NCBI RefSeq assembly: GCF_014205295.1
Contig: NZ_JACHNF010000001.1
Span: forward strand, 1,178,001 to 1,242,000
Length of the DNA: 64,000 nt
Direction: 5' to 3'
From: Kribbella solani
GTDB lineage: Bacteria > Actinomycetota > Actinomycetes > Propionibacteriales > Kribbellaceae
In this document: in pieces, positions 25,847-33,589 of the stretch
Layout of the letters: the number at the start of each line of letters is the position of its first letter
Position numbering within the stretch: the first letter of the stretch is position 1
Made by a program: the position numbers and the translations under genes
The notes under the pieces: model-generated
What the model was told of the DNA's origin: nothing
The model's database searches: none
The model's input: the letters and a program-made list of their open reading frames with translations, nothing else

Positions 25847-26044
25847 GGGCGGGTCCTCCGGGGCGGAAGGGCAGTCGTCAGCTTCAGTTCAGCCGGGTAC
25901 GTCCCGGACCTCAACCCTTTCGACCGGAACGACAGCTTGTTGCCATCCGGCGACCGTGGGTGATGCCCACGTATTTCCCCTGGTCGTGGGTACCGGGCGC
26001 ATGGCACGATCGTCCACCGGAAGTACTACAGGGGACGGGGCAGT

Positions 26045-26593
26045 ATGAACGGTTTGACCGCGCAGGGTGATGAGGTCAGTGATCGCCCGCGGGTGCAAAG
26101 TCGGGCGAACTTGCGCCAGTTCAGCACTCCGGTGCGGGTGGACGAGGTCGCCGTTGCGGCGATGACGCTGGCGGAGGATCTGCAGGCGGCGACGCGGAGC
26201 CTGCCCGAGTCGGTGGAACTGCGGCGGTTCCGGCGTGAGCTGGACCAGGCCGCGACCACGTTCCGGGAGACGGCGGCCAGGCTGGAGGCGACCGCCGGGA
26301 AGCTCGTCCGGATGGCCGCGAACGAGGGCCACGCGTGTGGCGTCGGCTGGGGTGTCTGCCCGGAGCACGGCCTGACGCTGATGAACGTCGGCGAAACCGT
26401 CACCTGTCACGTACTCGGCTGCGGCCGCGAGAACGAGGGCGCGGTCGAACGCTGCGAGCACCCGGTCGCGTACCGGGTGGTCGACGCCGCGGGGCCGACC
26501 TTGCTGACCTGTTCCGGTCATGCGGTGGCTTGCCGGCTGTACTTCGACAACCCGGTCATCACCGCCGCGGCCGACAGCATGGAGCTGTTCTGA
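26045..26593 (+). CDS. Hypothetical protein, helical N-terminus and Cys/His-rich C-terminus
   Basis: A 182-residue protein. Residues 30-95 are a charged amphipathic helix region (LRRFRRELDQAATTFRETAARLEATAGKL), likely coiled coil. Residues 95-165 contain paired Cys/His (HACGVGWGVCPEHG, CHVLGCGRENEG, CEHPVAYRV, TCSGHAVACR) that could bind zinc. No family was recognised. The ATG at 26045 follows the divergent DUF1906 gene by about 200 bp, so it has its own promoter. It is followed directly by the ROK operator region. Confidence 0.7.
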   Translation: MNGLTAQGDEVSDRPRVQSRANLRQFSTPVRVDEVAVAAMTLAEDLQAATRSLPESVELRRFRRELDQAATTFRETAARLEATAGKLVRMAANEGHACGVGWGVCPEHGLTLMNVGETVTCHVLGCGRENEGAVERCEHPVAYRVVDAAGPTLLTCSGHAVACRLYFDNPVITAAADSMELF

Positions 26594-26613
26594 CCCTTGA
26601 CGCTGCCTGCCCC

Positions 26614-26648
26614 GCGACTTAGTTTGTTGGACCAACAGACAAAGTCGC
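26614..26648. promoter_or_regulatory. Operator for the ROK (XylR-like) repressor
   Basis: A 35-bp near-perfect palindrome centred on 26631: outer arms GCGACTT/AAGTCGC, inner core TGTTGGACCAACA, with only two mismatched pairs. It lies 15 bp before the ROK start, as expected for an autoregulated XylR/NagC-type repressor. Confidence 0.75.
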
Positions 26649-26663
26649 GCGGAGGGTTGCGAG

Positions 26664-27899
26664 ATGACGCTGAGCGATGGCCGCCGGCCGGGCAGCCGGG
26701 CCGTTGCCGCTGACCACGTCTCGCTCCGGCGGAACAACCTCTCGGTCGTACTGCGCCATGTCCGCGACCTCGGACCGCGGTCCCGCGCGCGGATCGCGGA
26801 CGACACCGGACTGAACAAGGCGACCGTCAGCAGCCTCGTCGCCGAACTGGTCGAGCGCGGCCTGCTCCGGGAAGGATCGGCCGACTCGACCCGTACGCTT
26901 GGCCGGCCTGGTCAGCTGGTCGAGCTGGACGGTTCCGGCGTCTGTGGTGTCGGTGCCGAGATCAACGTCGAGTACCTCGCGGTGATCGCGCTGAACCTGT
27001 CCGGCGAGACGGTCTTCGAGCAGCGCGTGCCGGTGGATGTGGCGCACCTCGATCCAGGGGCCACGCTCGACCGGCTGACGGACCTGATCAAGCAGGCGGT
27101 CGCTGCCGTGAACGGGCAGGTCGCCGGGGTGACGCTCGCCGTGCCCGCGCTGGTCCAGGGCGAGACGGGCGCGTTGAAGCTCGCGCCCAACCTGGGCTGG
27201 AGTGAGTTCCCGGTCGCGGCCGAGCTGCGTCGCCGGTTGGGTGAGCCGCCCTACTCGGTGCACGTCGACAACGAGGCGAACCTCGCGGCGCTGGCGGCGT
27301 ACGCCGAGCTGCAGGCGGACGTCCACGATCTCGTACTGCTGACCGGTGCGATCGGAGTCGGCGGTGGGGTCGTGACCGGAGGGCACTTGCTCCGGGGCAG
27401 TCAGGGGTACAGCGGGGAGGTCGGTCACATGCCGGTCGCCCCGGCCGGACGGACCTGTGGTTGCGGGCGGACCGGGTGCTGGGAAACCGTCGTCGGCCTG
27501 ACCGCACTGTTGCATCAGGCAACGGATGCCGACGATCCGGTCCGGGATCCGTCGCTGGACGTGGAGCAGCGGCTGGCCGAGATCAAACGGCGCGCCGAAG
27601 CCGGCGACGTACGCACCTTGGCCGCGCTGCGGGACGTCGGCGACTGGCTGGGGATCGGCGGCGCGGTGCTGGCGAACATTCTGAACCCGGACGTGCTCGT
27701 CCTCGGCGGGTACTTCGCCGTCCTTGGTCCGTGGCTGAAAGCGCCGCTGGAGCAGGCGATCCGCGAGCGCGTGATCGCGCCGGACGGTGGCGGCTGCCGC
27801 GTTGTCCAGTCGGCGCTTGGCTTCACCGCCGCCGTGCGTGGTGGCGCGCAGATCTCACTCGACCAGGTCTTCCTCGACCCCACCGGAGTCGCGCAATGA
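26664..27899 (+). CDS. ROK family transcriptional repressor (XylR-like)
   Basis: A 411-residue ROK repressor. The N-terminal winged helix (residues about 18-75: RRNNLSVVLRHVRDLGPRSRARIADDTGLNKATVSSLV) is followed by the ROK sugar-binding fold with the HVDNEANLAALA catalytic-type segment, VGGGVVTGG, and the zinc cluster GHMPVAP..CGCGRTGCWE. It binds sugar effectors but is probably not a kinase. It precedes a Gfo/Idh/MocA dehydrogenase and xylose isomerase, so xylose is the likely inducer. The 35-bp palindrome before it is the probable autoregulatory site. Spacing to the dehydrogenase is 13 bp, so one operon. Confidence 0.93.
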   Translation: MTLSDGRRPGSRAVAADHVSLRRNNLSVVLRHVRDLGPRSRARIADDTGLNKATVSSLVAELVERGLLREGSADSTRTLGRPGQLVELDGSGVCGVGAEINVEYLAVIALNLSGETVFEQRVPVDVAHLDPGATLDRLTDLIKQAVAAVNGQVAGVTLAVPALVQGETGALKLAPNLGWSEFPVAAELRRRLGEPPYSVHVDNEANLAALAAYAELQADVHDLVLLTGAIGVGGGVVTGGHLLRGSQGYSGEVGHMPVAPAGRTCGCGRTGCWETVVGLTALLHQATDADDPVRDPSLDVEQRLAEIKRRAEAGDVRTLAALRDVGDWLGIGGAVLANILNPDVLVLGGYFAVLGPWLKAPLEQAIRERVIAPDGGGCRVVQSALGFTAAVRGGAQISLDQVFLDPTGVAQ

Positions 27900-27912
27900 T
27901 CCTAGGAGACGC

Positions 27913-29076
27913 ATGACACAGCTAGGCATCGGTCTGATCGGCTACGCGTTCATGGGCGCGGCCCACTCGCAGGCCTGGCGGAGCGCCCCGCGCTTCTTCG
28001 ACCTGCCACTGGACCCGCGGCTGAACGTTCTCTGTGGCCGCAACGCCGAAGCGGTGCAGGCGGCAGCGAGCAAGCTCGGCTGGAAGGAAACCGAGACCGA
28101 CTGGCGCAAGCTGCTCGGCCGCGACGACGTACAGCTGATCGACGTCTGCACGCCGGGAGACAGCCACGCGGAGATCGCGATCGCTGCCCTGGAAGCGGGT
28201 AAGCATGTGCTGTGCGAGAAGCCGCTGGCCAACACCGTCGCGGAGGCCGAGGCGATGACCGCCGCGGCCGAGGCAGCCGCCGCGCGGGGGATCAGGTCGA
28301 TGGTCGGGTTCACCTACCGCCGGGTGCCGGCGATCGGGCTGGCCCGGCAGCTCGTTGCCGAGGGCAAGCTCGGTACCATCCGGCACGTCCGCGCCCAGTA
28401 CCTGCAGGACTGGATTGCCGATCCGGAGGCGCCGCTGTCATGGCGCCTGGACAAGACGAAGGCCGGTTCGGGCGCGCTCGGTGACATCGGGGCGCACATC
28501 ATCGACCTGACGCAGTACATCACCGGCGACACGATCGGCGAGGTGAGCGCGCGGCTGGAGACGTTCGTGAAGGAGCGTCCGGTGGCGGCGGAGCATTCGG
28601 GGCTGGCGGGTACGGCCGGTACCGAGCGTGGTCCTGTCACAGTGGACGACGCGGCGGTGTTCCTGGCGACGTTCCGGTCGGGGGCGCTTGGGGTGTTCGA
28701 GGCGACCCGGTTCGCGACCGGGCGGAAGAACGCCATCCGGATCGAGATCAACGGCAGTCTCGGCAGTCTCGCCTTCGACTTCGAAGACATGAACCTGCTG
28801 CACTACTACGACGCGGCCGACGACGCGCGGACGGCGGGCTTCCGCCGGATTCTCGCCACCGAGGCCGACCACCCGTACGTCGCCGCGTGGTGGCCGCCCG
28901 GCCATCTGCTCGGCTACGAGCACGGGTTCACCCATCAGGTCGTCGACCTGGTCACCGCGATCGCCGACGGTACCGACCCGGCGCCGTCGTTCGCCGACGG
29001 GCTGCGGGTGCAGCGCGTCCTCGCCGCGGTCGAGGCCAGCTCGGCATCCCGTCAATGGCAGGAGATCCCGCAATGA
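27913..29076 (+). CDS. Gfo/Idh/MocA family oxidoreductase
   Basis: A 387-residue NAD(P)-dependent dehydrogenase. The N-terminal Rossmann motif is [12 protein letters not shown], the conserved EKP motif is in [11 protein letters not shown], and the C-terminal substrate domain includes [14 protein letters not shown] (active-site His and Asp). The family oxidises sugars, inositols or sugar acids; the operon context favours a pentose or a xylose-derived sugar. The start ATG 27913 has AGGAG 6 bp upstream; the longer frame to 27787 is a shadow of the ROK gene end. It overlaps xylA by 4 bp (ATGA). Confidence 0.9.
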   Translation: MTQLGIGLIGYAFMGAAHSQAWRSAPRFFDLPLDPRLNVLCGRNAEAVQAAASKLGWKETETDWRKLLGRDDVQLIDVCTPGDSHAEIAIAALEAGKHVLCEKPLANTVAEAEAMTAAAEAAAARGIRSMVGFTYRRVPAIGLARQLVAEGKLGTIRHVRAQYLQDWIADPEAPLSWRLDKTKAGSGALGDIGAHIIDLTQYITGDTIGEVSARLETFVKERPVAAEHSGLAGTAGTERGPVTVDDAAVFLATFRSGALGVFEATRFATGRKNAIRIEINGSLGSLAFDFEDMNLLHYYDAADDARTAGFRRILATEADHPYVAAWWPPGHLLGYEHGFTHQVVDLVTAIADGTDPAPSFADGLRVQRVLAAVEASSASRQWQEIPQ

Positions 29077-30233
29077 ACGACTACACCCCGAACAAGGACG
29101 ACAAGTTCTCCTTCGGCCTGTGGACCGTCGGCTGGCAGGGCGTCGACGTCTTCGGTACGGCCGTCCGCCCGGCGATGGACCCGGTCCACGCGGTCGGGAA
29201 GCTCGCCGAACTCGGCGCCGCCGCGGTCACCTTCCACGACGACGACGTGGTGCCGGACGACAGCACCCGCGGCCAGGTACTGGAGCGGTTCACCAAGGCA
29301 CTGGCCGAAACCGGTATGGGCGTCGAGATGATGACCACCAACCTGTTCAGCCACCCGGTCTTCAAGGACGGTGGCCTGACCGCGAACGATCGGCAGGTCC
29401 GCCGGTACGCGTTGGCGAAGGTGCTTCGCAACATCGATCTGGCGGCGGAGCTGGGAGCCACGACGTACGTGCTGTGGGGTGGCCGGGAAGGAGCCGAGTC
29501 CGGCGGGTCGAAGGACGTGCGGGCGGCGCTGGATCGGTACAAGGAGTCGATGGACCTGCTCTGCGCCTATGTGCGGGAACAGGGCTACAACCTCCGCTTC
29601 GCGATCGAACCGAAGCCGAACGAGCCGCGCGGCGACATCCTGCTGCCGTCGATCGGGCACGCGATCGCGTTCATCAACGACCTGGCCGACCCGGAGCTGG
29701 TCGGGATCAACCCGGAGGTCGGGCACGAGCAGATGGCCGGGCTGAACTACGCGCACGGGATCGCGCAGGCGCTGTGGCACGGGAAGCTGTACCACATCGA
29801 CCTCAACGGGCAGCACGGTCCGCGGTTCGACCAGGACCTGCGGTTCGGCGCCGGGAACCTGCGCGAGGCGTTCTGGACGGTCGACGTACTGCAGGGGTCG
29901 GCGGGCCGGCCGGGATACGACGGGTACGTGCACTTCGACTACAAGCCGCCGCGGACCGAGGACGAGGACGGCGTTTGGGAGACGGCACGCGCCTGCATGC
30001 GGAACTACCTGATCCTGCGGTCGAAGGTGCAGGCGTTCCGCGCCGACCCCGAGGTCGCGGAGGCGCTGGCCGCGGCGAAGGTCGCCGAGCTCGACGAACC
30101 GACGCTGGGCGCTGGTGAGTCGCTCGACGACCTTCGGAACGCGTCGTACGACCGCGAGGCGCTGGCGGATCGGGGGCTTGGGTTCGAGCGGCTCGATCAG
30201 TTGGCGATGGAGCATCTGCTCGGCGTTCGGTAG
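29073..30233 (+). CDS. xylA: Xylose isomerase
   Basis: A 386-residue TIM-barrel enzyme that converts D-xylose to D-xylulose (and glucose to fructose), the usual length for actinobacterial class I xylose isomerases. Catalytic His55 is in TFHDDD, the metal-binding Glu is in [11 protein letters not shown], and the second metal site residues are in [13 protein letters not shown] and HIDLNGQ. Arg/Asp of the substrate cleft appear in [10 protein letters not shown]. It overlaps the upstream dehydrogenase gene by 4 bp and abuts the stop of the convergent epoxide hydrolase with no spacer. No xylulokinase gene is present in the window. Confidence 0.97.
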   Translation: MNDYTPNKDDKFSFGLWTVGWQGVDVFGTAVRPAMDPVHAVGKLAELGAAAVTFHDDDVVPDDSTRGQVLERFTKALAETGMGVEMMTTNLFSHPVFKDGGLTANDRQVRRYALAKVLRNIDLAAELGATTYVLWGGREGAESGGSKDVRAALDRYKESMDLLCAYVREQGYNLRFAIEPKPNEPRGDILLPSIGHAIAFINDLADPELVGINPEVGHEQMAGLNYAHGIAQALWHGKLYHIDLNGQHGPRFDQDLRFGAGNLREAFWTVDVLQGSAGRPGYDGYVHFDYKPPRTEDEDGVWETARACMRNYLILRSKVQAFRADPEVAEALAAAKVAELDEPTLGAGESLDDLRNASYDREALADRGLGFERLDQLAMEHLLGVR

Positions 30234-31289
30234 TTACAGCTTGCGGAAGAAGTTCAGGAGGTCCTCGGCGACCAGCGCGGGGACCTCCAGCGCCGCGAAG
30301 TGCCCACCGCGGTCGAACTCGGTGTAATGCACGACGTTGAACTCACGGTCGACGAGCCTGCGGACGGTGCTGTCGGTGGGGAAGACGGCGAGGCCGGTCG
30401 GTACGGGGCAGTGTGGTGTTGGTGCGCCCCACGATGCCAGCGCTTCCCGGTAAATTCGGCCGGAGGAGCCGGCGGTGCCGGTCAGCCAGGTCTGCGTGAC
30501 ACTGTCGAGGATGGCGTCGTTGCTGATGGCACCTATGCGGTGGCCGTAATCGTCGTACCACTCGAGGTTCCAGGCCAGTTGGCCGACCGGTGAATCGGTC
30601 AGGGCGTACGCGAGTGTCTGCGGGCGGGTGCTTTGGATCGCGGCGTACCCGGAACGTTCTTTCTGCCAGCGGTCCAGTCCGCCCAGTCGTTGCTGTTCGG
30701 TTTCGGTGAGTTCCTCGCCTTGGGGGAAGGCCAGGTAGCCGTCGAGGTGCAGGCCGATGATGCGGTCGGGTACGGCACGGGCAATCGCAGGCCCGATCCG
30801 GGCGCCCCAGTCGTAACCGTGCACGCCGTACCGCTCGTACCCGAGTTGCTCCATCAAGGCGATCCACGCGCGGGCGATGCGCTCCGTACCCCAGCCGGTT
30901 TCGCTGGTCGCACCGCTGAAACCGAAACCGGGCATTGTTGGGATGACCAACGTGAAATCCTGGGACAGCGTGTCGATCACATCCAGGTAGTCGGACGCCG
31001 CACCCGGCCAACCGTGCAGCAACAACAGCGGCGTACCTGATCCTGTCTGGACGTAGTGCACCCGCTGGCCGTCGATCTCGGTCACGTACTGCGGGTACTG
31101 ATTGAGTCGCGCTTCGAAACGGCGCCAGTCGTAGGACGTACGCCAGTACTCCGTCAACTCACGCAGCCGCCCGAGCTCCACGCCGTACCCCCACTCGACA
31201 CCAGGCAGTTGATCCGGCCACCGAACCCCCTCCAGCCGCCGCCCCAGCCCATCCAACTCCGCCTGCGCTACCTCTACCCGAAACTCCAT
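30234..31289 (-). CDS. Epoxide hydrolase (EHN + alpha/beta hydrolase)
   Basis: A 351-residue protein with the N-terminal EHN domain (residues 2-105) and an alpha/beta-hydrolase core: oxyanion motif HGWPGAASD (92-100), nucleophile D160 in GVHGYDWGAR, and catalytic H330 in RGGHFAALE. The tyrosine pair of epoxide hydrolases is plausible in the cap (EYWRTSYDW is in EHN, YDDYGH later). It opens epoxides to diols; the native substrate is unknown. It is convergent with xylA at zero spacing. The 5' part of its + strand is A+C-rich. Confidence 0.93.
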   Translation of the reverse strand: MEFRVEVAQAELDGLGRRLEGVRWPDQLPGVEWGYGVELGRLRELTEYWRTSYDWRRFEARLNQYPQYVTEIDGQRVHYVQTGSGTPLLLLHGWPGAASDYLDVIDTLSQDFTLVIPTMPGFGFSGATSETGWGTERIARAWIALMEQLGYERYGVHGYDWGARIGPAIARAVPDRIIGLHLDGYLAFPQGEELTETEQQRLGGLDRWQKERSGYAAIQSTRPQTLAYALTDSPVGQLAWNLEWYDDYGHRIGAISNDAILDSVTQTWLTGTAGSSGRIYREALASWGAPTPHCPVPTGLAVFPTDSTVRRLVDREFNVVHYTEFDRGGHFAALEVPALVAEDLLNFFRKL

Positions 31290-31350
31290 ACCCCGACGGT
31301 AGAACCAGTAGCGGACACCTCATGACCGCCACTGACCGCGTGGTTTGCTT

Positions 31351-32030
31351 TCAGTTCATGAGTTGGGCGGTTTCGTTGATGATGAAGGGGATGTTCAGTT
31401 GGTGGGCCCAGCGGTTGATTTCGGTTGCTAGGGCTTGGGAACCGGCGGTGTTGCCTTCGGTGTGGAGTAGTTCGGCGAGGAGGGTTTGCTGGCGAGAGTG
31501 GGGCGTAGGTGGCCGGCCTTCTGGAAGAGTTCGGTGGAGCGGATCAGCTGCTCTCGGGCCTGTACAAGGTCACCGGCTGCGCGGGCGTGGTAGCCGAGGT
31601 GCCGGAGGGCTTGTGCGGTCAGTAGGTCGGCGTCGTGCTTCTCAGCGAGTTCCAGTGCGACCTCGTAGTGTTTGACAGCTGCAGTGGGCTGTTCGTACAC
31701 GTTGTCGGCGATCGCACCGGCCCAGAAGTTCGCCCAGCCTCGCCGGTTGTCGTCGGGTGCATCGGCGATGAGGGTCAGGAGGCGGTCGCGCAGGTCGTAC
31801 TCGCCTGGCTGGGACAGCGCGGTCGCGTAGTCCTTCCGGATCTTCAGCAGCGTCAGGTCCCACGAGTCATTCGGTACGGCGGCGAGTGCGGCCGAGGCGT
31901 GGTCGGTGTCGCGGCCGAAGTCGTAGTCGACGGCGACTTCGGCCTTGGCCAGCGCGAGGGCCGCGCGTTCGGTGGGGTTGTCCGCTTGCGTGGCGGTGAG
32001 GAGGTCGATGGCGGTGGTCCATGTGGTCCG
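31351..32030 (-). pseudogene. TPR-type protein gene, frameshifted and 5'-truncated
   Basis: Reading the minus strand in one frame from about 32030 gives a helical repeat protein (TAIDLLTATQADNPTERAA, KHYEVALELAEKHDADLLT, LGYHARAAGDLVQAREQL). Its ending lies in another frame after position about 31490: QQTLLAELLHTEGN, then ATEINRWAHQLNIPFI and a TGA at 31353-31351. A short insertion or deletion near 31488-31500 therefore breaks the gene. There is no start codon in frame upstream before the oppositely oriented MarR gene begins, so the 5' end is also lost. The remnant is probably from a protein of about 220 residues or more. Low G+C change is not seen, so decay is recent or due to a sequencing error. 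Confidence 0.7.
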
Positions 32031-32485
32031 GTGAGCTGACCGAGCTGGATCGCGACGTGGAGGGCATCACGGTCCGCCTGCAGGTACTCAATCGGTACCT
32101 GGAGCGTCGCCGGGAGGCCGTGCTCGCGACGTACGGGCTGCAGCTGTGGGAGTTCAAGACACTGCACATGCTGCGGCGGGGCGGTCGTCCGTACGCCGCG
32201 ACGCCGGGTGCGCTGGCGCGGCAGCTCGGCATGTCGGCGGCCGCGATGACCAACCGGCTGGACGCGCTCGAACGCCGTGGGTACGTGGAGCGTACGCATG
32301 ACCGTGACGACCGGAGGAAGGTGGTCGCGACGCTGACCCGCGCCGGGAGTGAGCTGTGGAAACGCGGCATCGGCGAGATCCTCCAGGTCGAGGAGGAACT
32401 CATCCACCAGCTTCCCGCCGACGACCGCACTCGCCTCGATGATCTGCTTCGGCGCCTGGTTCTGGTAACCGAGACGGATTCTTAG
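32021..32485 (+). CDS. MarR family transcriptional regulator
   Basis: A 154-residue winged-helix regulator: dimerisation helices at both ends and the DNA-binding domain TPGALARQLGMSAAAMTNRLDALERRGYVERTHDRDDRRKV (about 62-105), including the DxRxxxV wing. The likely ligand is a phenolic or other small aromatic compound, as is common in the family, but the sequence does not show it. The start ATG 32021 overlaps the remains of the TPR gene on the other strand. Confidence 0.9.
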   Translation: MWSGELTELDRDVEGITVRLQVLNRYLERRREAVLATYGLQLWEFKTLHMLRRGGRPYAATPGALARQLGMSAAAMTNRLDALERRGYVERTHDRDDRRKVVATLTRAGSELWKRGIGEILQVEEELIHQLPADDRTRLDDLLRRLVLVTETDS

Positions 32486-32557
32486 CGGGCGTGTCAAGAT
32501 CCGCCGATCGGGTCCGACGTCCGGGTGTAAGGAGAAATCGACCCGGAGGGCGGACCG

Positions 32558-32731
32558 ATGGAACCGCTGAACCTGATGGTGTCGCTGAGCCACTTCGCCA
32601 ACGACAACCGCGAGCACAACCACGGCCTGAGCGAACCGGCCGGCCGCCGGAGCCGGAGGCGGAAGGTCCGCGTGGCCAGAAGCATCCGGCGGATCTGGCC
32701 GGGTCGTGCACGAGAGGTGCTTATGCGGTGA
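32558..32731 (+). CDS. Small basic hypothetical protein (57 residues)
   Basis: An ATG at 32558 is preceded 7 bp upstream by GGAGGG, one of the strongest ribosome-binding sites in the window. It opens a 57-residue frame: MEPLNLMVSLSHFANDN, then an Arg-rich half (GRRSRRRKVRVARS) with predicted pI well above 10. It lies in the otherwise gene-free stretch between the MarR and SGNH genes. The function is unknown; nucleic-acid binding is a guess from charge. Confidence 0.55.
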   Translation: MEPLNLMVSLSHFANDNREHNHGLSEPAGRRSRRRKVRVARSIRRIWPGRAREVLMR

Positions 32732-32797
32732 TGCGTCGCGCCCGTGGGTCCTGCAAGAGATCGGGGTCAGCGGAGTTCGCTGCCGGGGTCAGCACGC

Positions 32798-33580
32798 TCA
32801 CGTCGTGCGTATCCGCTCCGTGATCAGGTCGGCGACTGCCTTCATGCCGGCGGCGGTGGGGTGGTACGGGACGAAGCTGCCGAGGTTTGGCGGCAGCATG
32901 GTGAAGCCGGTGGTCCACGGTTCCGGGGTGCCGATCGCGTGGTCCTTGCTGGCCGCGGATGCGGCGATCAGGTCGGCACCGGTGGCGGCTGCGGCCTTGG
33001 CGAAGGCATCAGCCAGGCCGTCGGCCATCATCGCGATACTCGGGAGTTGTTCCTCGTTGAGCGGGACGTCGAGGCGCGGGCGGGTGGCCGGACCGACGAG
33101 GGTCAGGTAGTCGACCAGGAGGATGCGCGCGTCCGGCGCGCGCTCCTGAGTCCGCTCGACGATGATGGTGAGTGACTCCGCGACCGCCTGGTAAGCGGCG
33201 TCGTCCTTGAGGTAACTGACCCGCGCGCGAATCCGGTTCGCGACGCGGCGGCCGAGGAGAGTGGCCGGTTTGCTGCCGCGGAGGAAGGTGCCGACGTACT
33301 CCAGGTCGTTCCCGCCGACCGTGATCGTGACCAGACTGGTGTCCGGCATGACGGCATCGAGCTGCGGTGGGGCGTCGTCCTGCGGAGTGTCCAGTACGTG
33401 CGCGGTGGTGGCGCCCGAGCACGTGACATCGGTCAGCGCCAGGCCGAGCTCAGCCGCGACGAGGTGCGGGTAGTTGCCGCCTGACCTGATACCCGGCCCG
33501 GCCGCGAACGAACTCCCGAGTGCCACGTACCGACTGCCGGATGCGATCACCGGACCACGATAGTCGAAGCGGTACGGCAT
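32798..33580 (-). CDS. SGNH/GDSL-type lipase/esterase
   Basis: A 260-residue SGNH hydrolase of the actinobacterial lipase group: block I ALGSSFAAGPG (nucleophile S24), TVGGNDLEY (Asn in the oxyanion hole), and PYHPTAAGM at the C-terminus with the catalytic His. There is no clear signal peptide, so it may be cytoplasmic or secreted by another route. The longer open frame to 33805 is a shadow; the ATG 33580 fits the start of the fold. It is divergent from the GHKL gene with only 9 bp between the two start codons. Confidence 0.85.
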   Translation of the reverse strand: MPYRFDYRGPVIASGSRYVALGSSFAAGPGIRSGGNYPHLVAAELGLALTDVTCSGATTAHVLDTPQDDAPPQLDAVMPDTSLVTITVGGNDLEYVGTFLRGSKPATLLGRRVANRIRARVSYLKDDAAYQAVAESLTIIVERTQERAPDARILLVDYLTLVGPATRPRLDVPLNEEQLPSIAMMADGLADAFAKAAAATGADLIAASAASKDHAIGTPEPWTTGFTMLPPNLGSFVPYHPTAAGMKAVADLITERIRTT

Positions 33581-33589
33581 ACTGCCCCG

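Noticed and set aside
25955..25971. CGTGGG-CCCACG inverted repeat as an operator between the DUF1906 gene and the 26045 gene
   Set aside because: Six-base G+C arms around 5 bp occur often by chance at this base composition, and no adjacent regulator or second copy supports it.
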